Shown piece by piece: positions 7,180 to 14,999 of a stretch of 32,025 bases of DNA. A program made the position numbers and the translations under genes. The stretch covers positions 1 to 32,025 of the forward strand of contig NZ_JAFBDN010000015.1 in NCBI RefSeq assembly GCF_016908275.1. The letters run 5' to 3'. Under the pieces are notes generated by a model, which was not told where the DNA came from, did not search any database, and saw nothing but the letters and a program-made list of their open reading frames with translations. Every line of letters starts with the position of its first letter. Within the stretch, counting starts at the first letter, position 1. The stretch comes from Periweissella beninensis (GTDB taxonomy: Bacteria; Bacillota; Bacilli; Lactobacillales; Lactobacillaceae).

Positions 7180-8889
7180 TTAGTTTTCTAAAGTAATACT
7201 ATCTTTAAGTTTTTGATAAACTCCTGGTTCAACCATTTCAATGGCTTTTCCAAGAACACTTTGCGCTTGCTTATAATCATATTGTTCTTGATAAGCTACT
7301 AATGCTGCTTGATAGGTCTTACCAATTTGTTGGTTTTTCAACCGATAGCGATTTGCATATTGTAATAATTGCTCTGCTAAACGAGCATCACTTTGCATAT
7401 CATTAGTTAGTTGTTCAATTTCTGTCGTATATTTGAGAATTACTTGATTTTGCTTTTCAACATCATCAATATCAATCCGAATTGCTTGAATATCTTGATC
7501 AAGTTTGCCAATTAAATAGTTAACATGTTCATATTGATTACGATATTCCTGAGATAAACCCGGCAAATTCATTTGTTCAACACTTCGCTTAATATCTCGT
7601 AACTTAAATGCTGACTGTTCCAATATTTTTTTAATATTTTGTTCACGTTCATTAAGACTAGCAACACCATTCCAAATTTTTTGATGTTCTTCTTCTAATT
7701 TTGTCAATTTATTTTCAATCTCATTTAATACATAATTTATGCTAGTATAAATTGCTTTGTTAAATTGAACATCTAACATAATTTGTCGATACTGGGCACT
7801 TACCTTCTCAATTTCTTCCCCAAATTTATGGGTGGTCCCTATTTCTTGATTAGTTAATATATATCGTTGCCCTAAACGATCTAATTCCATTAATAATAAA
7901 TGATTCTGTCGTTTTGCATGTTCAATAAATCGACTAACTTCTGGTAAAACGCGTTTTACTTCTTTTTTCGCATCTAATTCTGCTTGCATTTTACTATAAA
8001 TACCATCAATTTGCTTAGCGATTTTACTAGTTGCAGCCTTGGCTTCATCAATTTCTAATTCATCCAATAAATTACTGGCAATTACGCGGCTAGCATCTAT
8101 ACTATCAATGTTTTTAGCAATATTTTGATCCTCAAATAAATAACCATCTTCCAATAGTTGTTGATGAGCACTCTTTAATTCATTAATTTGTGCTGGAAAA
8201 TCAATCGATAGCTGTTGTCGAATTGCTGGAATTTGCTCAATCATCATTTCAAGTTGCTTTGTTTCGTCATTTAATTGATCATAAATGTCTGTAGCTGCTG
8301 TGTGATCACCTTGATTAGTTAATTGCGTAAATTCATCAAAATCATCTTCTAAAGAAGCTAACATTTCCTCTAATTTATCAATTGAATCTCCAAATTCAAA
8401 GTTTTTAGTAAGTAATTCTTTACGCAAAAACTGATACTTACCTTCAAGTTCCCGTACCGCTTGCCGATGAGCTTCATCAATTGCTTTTAACGCTTCTAAC
8501 TCTTGCCTAACTTCAACTATCTTATTCGCAATCTCATCTAAAAATAGTTCAAGTTGATGATATTGCTGCTGAGTTTTTACAATATTCCATCCCTTTACAT
8601 CAAATAATAATAGATCAACTGAACGATCAAATTCTTTAAAATCATTTTTTTCAATATCTTGATATTTTTTTTGAATTTCTTGAAATTTTTTTAGTGATTT
8701 CCCAGTTAAACTTAATTTTTCACTTTTTTTAAGTTCATCTTTAGTATCTAATTCTGTCAACTTTTGCTTTTTTAGTTGTAATTCACTTACCTTTTTTACT
8801 GTCATCCTTTGTATAACAAATATTACAATATAAATAATGATCGCAATTACAAAAATTCCTATTACTACTTTTAATAATGATGATGTCAT
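7180..8889 (-). CDS. ezrA: Septation ring formation regulator EzrA
   Basis: EzrA is a membrane-anchored, spectrin-like protein that restrains FtsZ ring formation and links division to wall synthesis in Firmicutes. The 569 residues are the expected length. One N-terminal membrane helix (about 5-27) has a short outside end, and the rest is almost entirely coiled coil (long Gln/Glu/Lys/Leu heptads). The start is ATG with AAGGA 6 nt upstream. A -10 TATACT at 9041-9036 (minus) may be the promoter, giving a leader of about 140 nt. That leader contains small palindromes (for example AAACAATCATTGTTT near 8979) whose role is unknown. Confidence 0.93.
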   Translation of the reverse strand: MTSSLLKVVIGIFVIAIIIYIVIFVIQRMTVKKVSELQLKKQKLTELDTKDELKKSEKLSLTGKSLKKFQEIQKKYQDIEKNDFKEFDRSVDLLLFDVKGWNIVKTQQQYHQLELFLDEIANKIVEVRQELEALKAIDEAHRQAVRELEGKYQFLRKELLTKNFEFGDSIDKLEEMLASLEDDFDEFTQLTNQGDHTAATDIYDQLNDETKQLEMMIEQIPAIRQQLSIDFPAQINELKSAHQQLLEDGYLFEDQNIAKNIDSIDASRVIASNLLDELEIDEAKAATSKIAKQIDGIYSKMQAELDAKKEVKRVLPEVSRFIEHAKRQNHLLLMELDRLGQRYILTNQEIGTTHKFGEEIEKVSAQYRQIMLDVQFNKAIYTSINYVLNEIENKLTKLEEEHQKIWNGVASLNEREQNIKKILEQSAFKLRDIKRSVEQMNLPGLSQEYRNQYEHVNYLIGKLDQDIQAIRIDIDDVEKQNQVILKYTTEIEQLTNDMQSDARLAEQLLQYANRYRLKNQQIGKTYQAALVAYQEQYDYKQAQSVLGKAIEMVEPGVYQKLKDSITLEN

Positions 8890-9096
8890 ATACTATTCCT
8901 TCAATACATATTAATTTTTATTATTTATAATTATTCTCTTTGTACGTATCACGTTTTTTAGTGATTAATCTACCCATTAAAAACAATCATTGTTTGCTAA
9001 ATTTTACAGAAAACACAAGCCCTTATTAAGTTTAAGTATATCACATGCTTTCACTTTGCTTACTGATAATATAGCTTAGTTATCGTAATGTAACAA

Positions 9097-9150
9097 AAAA
9101 GCTAGTAGTATTAATAGGATAAATCTCATCTACTAATTTTACTAGCTTTT
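9097..9150 (-). terminator. Terminator after the Apf-like gene
   Basis: An 11-bp outer stem AAAAGCTAGTA/TACTAGCTTTT (9097-9107 with 9140-9150) encloses a second short TAGTA/TACTA pairing. A run of six T follows on the minus strand. Confidence 0.7.
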
Positions 9151-9164
9151 ACAATTATGTATTT

Positions 9165-9530
9165 TTAATACCAACCAGTACGTTGGGTATGTAGCCAAGC
9201 GCGGTATGGTGTCCCATAACGATTTGCGATATATCGTAATCCTTGTCGTGCTTGACCACTAACTGATCTATCTACAACGTTAGTGGTTTGAAATAGGCCA
9301 TAATATCGGCCATTACGCGCATGTCGATTCCAACCAGATTCTCTTTTGATAATCTTGTTTAAATATTTAGTTTGTGTCTTGCCCCAATTATAATTTTGCT
9401 TAGCAATCCGATATACCACATGTTTATTACTTTTTACAGATGCATCAACTGAAGTTGTAGGTTTAGCCACTACCACAAATGCAATAATTACAAGTATACA
9501 TACTAAAACATTTTTTATTAAGTTTTTCAT
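9165..9530 (-). CDS. Secreted Apf-like / lysozyme-fold cell wall protein
   Basis: A 121-residue exported protein. The start is set at the ATG at 9530, 10 nt after GGA; in-frame TTG and ATG codons further up lack ribosome sites. The signal peptide covers about 1-31 (Lys-rich start, then VLVCILVIIAFVVV, ending VDA). The mature part is the C-terminal domain of aggregation-promoting factor type proteins: KRESGWNRHARNG with the Glu-Ser of soluble transglycosylase-like folds, YGLFQTT, RYIANRYGTPYRAW, and the typical ending TGWY. It lacks a LysM domain, so it is a minimal version. Peptidoglycan binding or cleavage is expected from the family. The WalR-like box in its promoter agrees. Confidence 0.85.
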   Translation of the reverse strand: MKNLIKNVLVCILVIIAFVVVAKPTTSVDASVKSNKHVVYRIAKQNYNWGKTQTKYLNKIIKRESGWNRHARNGRYYGLFQTTNVVDRSVSGQARQGLRYIANRYGTPYRAWLHTQRTGWY

Positions 9531-9587
9531 ATTATTATTTTCCATGAACAATATGATACTGCTAAAACATAACGGTTATATTATTGA

Positions 9588-9627
9588 AATATAGCAATTG
9601 AGCGACTTTTATTGCAACCTTGTAACA
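9588..9627 (-). promoter_or_regulatory. Promoter with WalR-like box for the Apf-like gene
   Basis: Minus strand: TGTTAC-AAGGT-TGCAAT (9627-9611) differs by one base from TGTWAH-N5-TGTWAH. The second half overlaps the -35 TTGCAA (9617-9612). An 18-nt spacer and a -10 TATATT (9593-9588) follow. The geometry matches the promoter at 246-285. Confidence 0.45.
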
Positions 9628-9948
9628 AACAAAGCATTAGTAAAAAATCTGTAATGTTTAGGGCATAACTTATTTTTAGTGAAAGTTTATTAATTTAATC
9701 TAAGTTATGTGTTTTTTGCTTATGATAGCTTAATCGTCAATACATGAAGGTTCCAGCCACATAAATTAATTAACCAAATTTAATTTTTGGTATAATCTGC
9801 CATCTGCAATTAATTAGTGTTATATTATTTGTAGAATTAGCCTGAGCCTTTTATAGGTATGCAAAAAACAAAAAGATAGCTTAGCATCTAACCAAACTAC
9901 TCATGGTCGGTATCATTATCTCATTTTGGTTTATCAACACGCGAAAAC
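9628..9948. other. Intergenic region with unassigned transcription signals
   Basis: No supported gene. Two plus-strand signals are visible. One is a hairpin of 9 bp (9664-9672 with 9701-9709) followed by a T-run, which looks like a terminator. The other is an extended -10, TGGTATAAT (9788-9796), identical to those before 6S RNA and cdaA. A transcript from about 9803 would end at the shared terminator 9949-9985 and be about 180 nt long. The rest is AT-rich with no recognised motif. Confidence 0.35.
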
Positions 9949-9985
9949 AAAAAAGCCTAGGAAAAACATCCTAGACTTTTTAACA
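9949..9985. terminator. Terminator of rpsD, probably bidirectional
   Basis: The stem AAAAAGCCTAGGA with TCCTAGACTTTTT has one mismatch and an AAAACA-type loop. T-runs on both strands allow termination from either side. Confidence 0.8.
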
Positions 9986-9994
9986 AACATTAAA

Positions 9995-10606
9995 TTATCC
10001 CAATTTGTTGTAGTATTCAACAACAAGGTTTTCTTCAATATCAGCATCAAGATCTTCACGTTCTGGTAAACGAACTAATGAACCCTTCAATGCTTCAGCA
10101 TCAAATTCAACAAATTGAGGACGTGCAATAACTGCTTCAACAGCTGCTGCAATGATAGCCAAGTTCTTTGACTTATCACGTACTGAAATTTCTTGACCTG
10201 GTTTAACTTCATATGAAGCAATATCTACACGCTTACCATCAACAAGAATGTGACCATGGTTAACCAATTGACGAGCTTGGGCCCGTGTAGTAGCTAAACC
10301 TAAGCGGTAAACCATATTGTCCAAACGAGTTTCAAGTAAAACAAGGAAGTTCGTACCGTGAGTTCCCTTACGAACACGACCAGCTTTTTCAAACAAGTTA
10401 GCAAATTGACGTTCAGTCATACCATAGGTAAAACGTAGTCGTTGCTTTTCGCGAAGTTGGATACCAAATTCTGATAATTTACCACGACGTCCTTGTCCAT
10501 GATCACCTGGTGCATATGGTTTTCTTGCTAATTCTTTACCAGTACCTGATAATGATACACCTAAACGACGTGAAATTCGGTACTTAGGACCTGTATAACG
10601 AGACAT
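9995..10606 (-). CDS. rpsD: Small ribosomal subunit protein uS4
   Basis: S4 is a primary 16S rRNA binder that starts assembly of the 30S body domain, and in Firmicutes it represses its own mRNA. The 203 residues, the N-terminal block [16 protein letters not shown], the S4 RNA-binding domain (about 93-155, [36 protein letters not shown]) and the C-terminal end VVEYYNKLG are all typical. The ribosome site is AGGAGG. It stands alone rather than in the rpsM-rpsK-rpoA cluster, as in Bacillus. Confidence 0.98.
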   Translation of the reverse strand: MSRYTGPKYRISRRLGVSLSGTGKELARKPYAPGDHGQGRRGKLSEFGIQLREKQRLRFTYGMTERQFANLFEKAGRVRKGTHGTNFLVLLETRLDNMVYRLGLATTRAQARQLVNHGHILVDGKRVDIASYEVKPGQEISVRDKSKNLAIIAAAVEAVIARPQFVEFDAEALKGSLVRLPEREDLDADIEENLVVEYYNKLG

Positions 10607-10616
10607 AAATAATGTC

Positions 10617-10785
10617 CTCCTACTTAATATGAATTATGTTATCTAATAATTCATGTGAACTCAATATTCGTGTAGCTAAATTCACGCTTTTCACCTTCAC
10701 AGCCGCGGTTACTAGGCTTCCTTTGACGGGGTAATTTAGCTAGTGACGAGCTTACCGTTCACTGCTGCCTTATTAAACACAAGGT
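10617..10785 (-). promoter_or_regulatory. Probable S4 autoregulatory leader of rpsD
   Basis: This is the long 5' UTR of rpsD, visibly structured and more GC-rich than its surroundings. On the minus strand, CAGC...CGGT near the 5' end can pair with ACCG...GCTG about 60 nt later. GCGTG...CACG forms a second hairpin, and a perfect 8-bp hairpin TGAATTAT/ATAATTCA (10653-10646 with 10637-10630) sits just before the ribosome site. Known Firmicute rpsD leaders bind S4 and repress translation; position and structure fit. The family assignment comes from context and memory of the motif, not a covariance search. Confidence 0.65.
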
Positions 10786-10914
10786 ATATCTTACCATAGT
10801 ATCCCATAAAAATAAACAATTATATTCCAAGTGATTCTTTAATTATCAATTCACTATGCGGAAATATCCCTAAACTGCTATACTTAGCTTAAAAAAAACT
10901 GAAAGGAATTTAAT

Positions 10915-12180
10915 ATGCAACAACCACTAGCCTTTCGCATGCGTCCTAAAACCTTAGCTGAAATTGTTGGCCAAACCGATATTATCGGGACCAATAAAAT
11001 TATTAATCGGATGGTTAAAGCTAAGCGCCTATCATCAATGATTTTGTATGGGCCACCTGGCACTGGTAAAACCAGTATCGCTAGTGCTATTGCGGGTACT
11101 ACTAACTATGCTTTCAGAATATTAAATGCTGCTGTAGATAGCAAAAAGGAGCTACAAATTGTTGCCGAAGAAGCCAAAATATCCGGAACTGTTATCCTAC
11201 TACTTGATGAAATTCATCGCTTAGATAAAGCTAAGCAAGATTTTTTACTACCGCATTTAGAAAGTGGTGCAATTGTTTTAATTGGCGCAACAACTGAAAA
11301 CCCCTATATTTCTATTAGCCCTGCCATTCGATCTAGAACCCAAATTTTCGAGGTGAAACCTTTAAAGCAAAATGAAATTGAAATAGCAATTCGCCATGCC
11401 CTTAAAGATCCAATCCGGGGTTTAGGTCAACTAAATGTTGATCTAACACCTGATGCTATGACTGAACTAGTGATGGCTACTAACGGTGATTTAAGAAGTG
11501 CACTCAATAGTCTAGAATTAGCAGTTTTATCTACTAATCCTGATTCGAATAATCAGATTCATGTTACATTAGAAATTATTCAAGACACCGTTCAACGGAA
11601 AAATATTAGTGGTGATAAAAATGGCGATGCTCACTACGATGTCATATCAGCTTTTCAAAAATCAATTCGCGGTAGTGATGTTAATGCCACTTTGCATTAC
11701 TTAGCGCGCCTAATTGAGATGGGTGACTTACCAATTATCATTCGCCGCTTACTAGTTATTGCTTATGAAGATATTGGTTTAGCTAATCCCCAGCTAGCAG
11801 CAAGGACTCTTCAAGCTACTAATACCGCCGAAAAAATTGGCTTACCTGAAGCGCGTATTCCTTTAGCTAATATCGCAATTGAATTGGCTTTATCACCTAA
11901 ATCAAATTCTGCATTAATCGCTATTGATGCCGCCCTTAACGATTTACATTCATACGGTAATTTAGCCATTCCTGCGCACTTAAAAGATGCCCATTATCAA
12001 GGTGCTACTAAGTTAGGGCATGGCGTCCACTATAAATACCCTCATAATTATCAAAATGATTGGATTAGACAACAATATTTGCCGTCTAAATTAAAAAAAC
12101 AAATCTATTTTAAACCTAAAGGTAACAGTAACTATGAAAAACAACTCAAATTAACTGCTGAAAAACTCGATTCGCTTTAA
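10915..12180 (+). CDS. rarA: Replication-associated recombination ATPase RarA (MgsA)
   Basis: An AAA+ ATPase that acts at stalled replication forks together with RecA and SSB. Visible parts are Walker A GPPGTGKTS (about 44-52), Walker B LLLDEIH (about 95-101), sensor 1 ATTENP, the arginine-finger region SPAIRSRTQIFEV, and the C-terminal tetramerisation domain with HYDVISAFQKSIRGSDVNA and GHGVHYKYPHNY. At 421 residues it is full length. The ribosome site AAAGGAA and a TATACT -10 near 10879 precede it. 6S RNA and usp follow, a synteny known in Lactobacillales. Confidence 0.96.
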   Translation: MQQPLAFRMRPKTLAEIVGQTDIIGTNKIINRMVKAKRLSSMILYGPPGTGKTSIASAIAGTTNYAFRILNAAVDSKKELQIVAEEAKISGTVILLLDEIHRLDKAKQDFLLPHLESGAIVLIGATTENPYISISPAIRSRTQIFEVKPLKQNEIEIAIRHALKDPIRGLGQLNVDLTPDAMTELVMATNGDLRSALNSLELAVLSTNPDSNNQIHVTLEIIQDTVQRKNISGDKNGDAHYDVISAFQKSIRGSDVNATLHYLARLIEMGDLPIIIRRLLVIAYEDIGLANPQLAARTLQATNTAEKIGLPEARIPLANIAIELALSPKSNSALIAIDAALNDLHSYGNLAIPAHLKDAHYQGATKLGHGVHYKYPHNYQNDWIRQQYLPSKLKKQIYFKPKGNSNYEKQLKLTAEKLDSL

Positions 12181-12204
12181 TTTTAAGTAATCTATTGGTA
12201 TAAT
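12176..12204 (+). promoter_or_regulatory. Promoter of 6S RNA
   Basis: Extended -10 TTGGTATAAT ending at 12204, with a weak -35 TTTAAT (12176-12181) overlapping the rarA stop, spacer 17. This gives a start near 12211. Confidence 0.65.
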
Positions 12205-12208
12205 TAAT

Positions 12209-12404
12209 TAAAAGAATCTAAGGTATACGCGAAAATTCATGATTTCAGCTTTGCCTTACAAGTAATTACAAATTGGTTGAGGAACATTACTTTGGCATGT
12301 AGGCCTTACACTTGGTAACATTAAAAAGTAATTATTAGTCAGCCACCTCGTTTATCGGGGTCAAACTGAAGAATTTTCTAACGGTGCCAATTTGGACTTC
12401 TTTA
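12209..12404 (+). ncRNA. ssrS: 6S RNA (Lacto-usp arrangement)
   Basis: 6S RNA mimics an open promoter and binds the housekeeping RNA polymerase holoenzyme. The region folds into a long closed rod: GAAAATTC (12231-12238) pairs perfectly with GAATTTTC (12371-12378), TTCAG-c-TTTG (12244-12253) with CAAACTGAA (12362-12370), and outer AAAGAA with TTCTTT (about 12211-12216 with 12398-12403). It lies between rarA and a 'hypothetical + usp' gene pair. That is exactly the position described for the Lacto-usp motif, which has been proposed to be the 6S RNA of lactic acid bacteria. The central bubble was not modelled in detail, so the ends are approximate. Confidence 0.78.
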
Positions 12405-12409
12405 ACTGA

Positions 12410-12444
12410 AGCTGGATCAAAAGTAATTTTGATTCAGCTTTTTT
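12410..12444 (+). terminator. Terminator after 6S RNA
   Basis: A 13-bp stem (12410-12422 with 12427-12439, one G-U pair) with a GTAA loop, then six T. Confidence 0.85.
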
Positions 12445-12481
12445 GCTAACAGCCTAAATAATTTAGATTGGACATATGTAT

Positions 12482-12760
12482 ATGTTACTTAATATTTTAA
12501 TGATTGTTTTTGTTTTTATAGAATTTTTAATTGGTTTCTACCTAATACATCATCCCAAGGATTCTTTTTTAGGCTTAAAAATAATGCCTAAACATACTCA
12601 ACAGCTAAAAAAATTTTCCTTACTTTTTGTTATTGTTGGAATTTTTACTTTGATTACTCTTTATCTTGCAAACATTACCTTAATTGCCATCATGCTAATC
12701 ATTGGTATGATTTTGTCCTCAATTTTATTATTTAATGTAGCAAATCTTTTTAAAGGTTAA
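12482..12760 (+). CDS. Three-helix membrane protein of unknown function
   Basis: A 92-residue integral membrane protein with helices at about 2-20, 44-62 and 65-90, joined by a polar loop HHPKDSFLGLKIMPKHTQQLKK. I chose the ATG at 12482 because GGA lies 9 nt upstream; the ATG at 12476 is only 3 nt from it. No named family is recognised. It matches the 'hypothetical gene' found between 6S RNA and usp in lactic acid bacteria. Co-expression with usp is possible, since no terminator separates them, but usp also has a TATACT -10 of its own near 12790. Confidence 0.8.
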   Translation: MLLNILMIVFVFIEFLIGFYLIHHPKDSFLGLKIMPKHTQQLKKFSLLFVIVGIFTLITLYLANITLIAIMLIIGMILSSILLFNVANLFKG

Positions 12761-12828
12761 CTTGATTAATTTTTTCCTAATAGCTATGTTATACTGTAGG
12801 TATAGTAATGAAAGATGAGGTGAGTATT

Positions 12829-13284
12829 ATGTTAGATCAACATTATTTAAACATCCTTGTCCCCGTAGATGGTTCAAAGGAAGCTGAACTTGCTTTAAAT
12901 AAAGCAATTGCAGTTACTAAGCGAAACGGTAGTCAAGCACACTTACATATTTTACATGTAATAGATACACGTGCGTTTCAAAATGTTTCTTCCTTTGATA
13001 CTTCTATGGTTGAACAGGTTTCGGAAACTGCTAAAGAAACACTAGATGAATATGTTCAACGCGCACAAACAGCTGGTGTGACAAATGTCGATTATAGTAT
13101 TGAATATGGTTCTCCTAAAGCCATTATTGCTAAAGAAGCCCCTAAAGAATTTAACGCTGATTTGATTATGATTGGCGCAACTGGTTTAAACGCTGTCGAA
13201 CGAATCTTAATTGGATCTGTAACTGAATATGTAACCCGTGTTGCCGATATTGATGTGTTAGTTGTTAGAACAACGACTGATTAA
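12829..13284 (+). CDS. uspA: Universal stress protein, UspA family
   Basis: A 151-residue single-domain Usp with an alpha/beta nucleotide-binding fold. The N-terminal strand NILVPVDGSKEAELAL and the ATP-binding signature G-2x-G-9x-G-S (in IGATGLNAVERILIGSVTEYV) are present, so it is of the ATP-binding type. The start is the ATG at 12829, 7 nt after GAGGTGA; an earlier in-frame ATG at 12808 contains that site and has none of its own. The precise role of such proteins in lactic acid bacteria is stress and acid survival, not a defined reaction. Confidence 0.92.
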   Translation: MLDQHYLNILVPVDGSKEAELALNKAIAVTKRNGSQAHLHILHVIDTRAFQNVSSFDTSMVEQVSETAKETLDEYVQRAQTAGVTNVDYSIEYGSPKAIIAKEAPKEFNADLIMIGATGLNAVERILIGSVTEYVTRVADIDVLVVRTTTD

Positions 13285-13295
13285 CTTTATCAGCT

Positions 13296-13360
13296 AAAAA
13301 TGGTTAAAATAAAAATCCTAGTTTATAACTAAACTAGGATCTTTATTTTAACCATTTTTT
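13296..13360. terminator. Very long convergent terminator
   Basis: A near-perfect inverted repeat of about 29 bp: outer AAAAATGGTTAAAATAAA with its complement, one mismatch, inner ATCCTAGTTTA/TAAACTAGGAT, loop TAAC. It separates usp (plus) from the regulator gene (minus) and works in both directions. Confidence 0.9.
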
Positions 13361-13365
13361 CATTG

Positions 13366-14283
13366 TCATTTTAAAGAATTAAATAATATTTTTTGTTCAT
13401 TTAACATATCATGTAATTCGGATAAAGTGATTTCCTTATTAAGCAATTGTTCAATTATTTTTTTATTATTTTTCTTAAATTGATTATTTGTTGAGCTTAC
13501 ACCAATTAAACATCCCATCATTAAATGATTAACTGCAGTTTGCTTGCTCTTAGCTAAGTAACTCTTCATAATACATGCTTTACCATAAACAGATAGTTCT
13601 AGTAAATACGCACGATGATTCTTAATAATCAAATTAATTATTTTAAGTGCTAAGTTATCGTAGTTCCATAATTGATAGACTTCAGCAATATCATATAAAC
13701 TGTTTGTAAGAACTGTTGATTCATGGGCTGAGGTTGGTGTTAGCTTTATGGCTAAATTGTAGGCTAACTGGCCATAAGTTACTACCTTTTTATCATCCTT
13801 CTTTTTTGAGCTAATGACCATTAAATTAACTAAAACTATCAATTCAAAATAAGCATGTGGATGCTTTGATAGTTGTTCTTGCGCCAACAACGTAGCTCTA
13901 TATGACGCTTCATATTTACGAGTACAATATTCAAGATATGCAATCATAAGATAATATTGACTAATCAGATATGGATCTTTTAACTTACTATATTTAATTT
14001 GTTCCAATTTTTGTCTTAACTTAACTGGTTTTCGCAATAAATATAAAGAAAAACACGCTGTAATGTTTTCATGATAATCATCATTAGTCTTTAATAATAA
14101 ATTGTCATCTAAAATTAGATTCAAGCGTTTACACACTAGTTGCGCGGTCTTTACACGTGGCACATGATTTCTATTCTCAATATGACTTATCGTTGCTTGT
14201 GTACAAATTCCGCTTCCTAATTCAGTTTGTGTTAAACCTAAATCTAGTCGTTTATTTCTTATTTTCTCGCCGTCAATCCACAT
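13366..14283 (-). CDS. XRE-family regulator with TPR-like C-terminus (Rgg/PlcR type)
   Basis: A 305-residue cytoplasmic regulator. Residues 6-60 are a helix-turn-helix of XRE type (KIRNKRLDLGLTQTELG...TQATISHIENRNHVPRVKTAQLVCKRLNL). The remaining 240 residues are all helical with Tyr/Leu/Ala periodicity like TPR repeats, as in the peptide-sensing RNPP/Rgg regulators. No short pheromone gene is visible next to it, so its ligand is unknown and it may be an orphan. It lies 33 nt behind the GNAT gene and is read from the same promoter. The ribosome site is GAGGATC, 7 nt before ATG. Confidence 0.82.
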   Translation of the reverse strand: MWIDGEKIRNKRLDLGLTQTELGSGICTQATISHIENRNHVPRVKTAQLVCKRLNLILDDNLLLKTNDDYHENITACFSLYLLRKPVKLRQKLEQIKYSKLKDPYLISQYYLMIAYLEYCTRKYEASYRATLLAQEQLSKHPHAYFELIVLVNLMVISSKKKDDKKVVTYGQLAYNLAIKLTPTSAHESTVLTNSLYDIAEVYQLWNYDNLALKIINLIIKNHRAYLLELSVYGKACIMKSYLAKSKQTAVNHLMMGCLIGVSSTNNQFKKNNKKIIEQLLNKEITLSELHDMLNEQKILFNSLK

Positions 14284-14316
14284 CTATGATCCTCACTATA
14301 CTTTCACCTCAAAGCT

Positions 14317-14841
14317 TTATGCTTTTAGATATTCGTATGCAAATCTCAGTTCACCTTCATTAATAAAGATCTCACCTGTTTTGACAAAGCCAACTTTTTC
14401 AAGTAAATGTTGCATACGAGTATTTAATGGATGTGTATCTACCCGTATACTCGCAATCGTAGCATCTAATTCCAAACACTTTAAGATAGCTGCTCTCAAC
14501 ATTCGATATCCCACTTGTTGACCACTGGCACTCAAACTAACTGCTACCCGATGAATAGTGTAATAAGGTTGATCATATCTCAGCCAAGCACCATTTTCGA
14601 TAATTTTATACCACGGATCAATACCATCAATTAGTGATATAAAACCCACCACAGTTTTTTCAAGTTTGGCAACATAAAGATGTCCTTTTACAATATCATT
14701 TTCAAAATCATCTTCGTTGGGATATCCAGCTTGCCACTGATTAATACCGTCTGCCTTTAATAACGCTTTGGCTTGCTTAGTTATTTCCATAACATCTAAT
14801 AAATCAGCAATTTCAGCTTTTTGTAACATTAATTCTGCCAT
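14317..14841 (-). CDS. GNAT family N-acetyltransferase
   Basis: A 174-residue GNAT enzyme. The order is clear: N-terminal substrate part (AEIADLLDVMEITKQAKALLKADGINQWQAGYPNEDDFENDI), central strand YVAKLEKTVVGFISLI, acetyl-CoA region YTIHRVAVSLSASGQQVGYRMLRAAI (about 100-125), then NTRMQHLLEKVGFVKTGE. The INQWQ...YP element is common in Lactobacillales GNATs of unknown substrate. The start is the ATG at 14841 because AAGGAA lies 9 nt upstream; an ATG seven codons earlier contains that site. It is the first gene of a two-gene unit with the XRE/TPR regulator. Confidence 0.87.
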   Translation of the reverse strand: MAELMLQKAEIADLLDVMEITKQAKALLKADGINQWQAGYPNEDDFENDIVKGHLYVAKLEKTVVGFISLIDGIDPWYKIIENGAWLRYDQPYYTIHRVAVSLSASGQQVGYRMLRAAILKCLELDATIASIRVDTHPLNTRMQHLLEKVGFVKTGEIFINEGELRFAYEYLKA

Positions 14842-14888
14842 TGTATTAAATTCCTTAATCATCCGATAAAATTTTTGCGATAAGCGTT

Positions 14889-14917
14889 ATTATAACTGAC
14901 TTTTCAGCATTCTACAA
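14889..14917 (-). promoter_or_regulatory. Promoter of the GNAT-regulator unit
   Basis: -35 TTGTAG (14917-14912), 17-nt spacer, -10 TATAAT (14894-14889). This shows the GNAT gene does not depend on the RNA unit upstream. Confidence 0.7.
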
Positions 14918-14953
14918 TCATTTTATTACAAAAATTTATGATCAATGACTAAA

Positions 14954-14999
14954 TATAAAAAAGGGGACAATAACATTCTTCATGTTATCACCCCCCTTT
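14954..14999 (-). terminator. Terminator of the 308-nt RNA unit
   Basis: Minus strand: AAAGGGG...ATAACAT pairs with ATGTTAT...CCCCTTT across a 5-nt loop, followed by six T (14962-14957). A strong intrinsic terminator. Confidence 0.88.

Noticed and set aside
9903-9974. 23-codon frame encoding a hydrophobic-basic peptide, like a type I toxin
   Set aside because: No ribosome site, no antitoxin RNA pattern, and the end overlaps the rpsD terminator. Kept only as a note in a finding.
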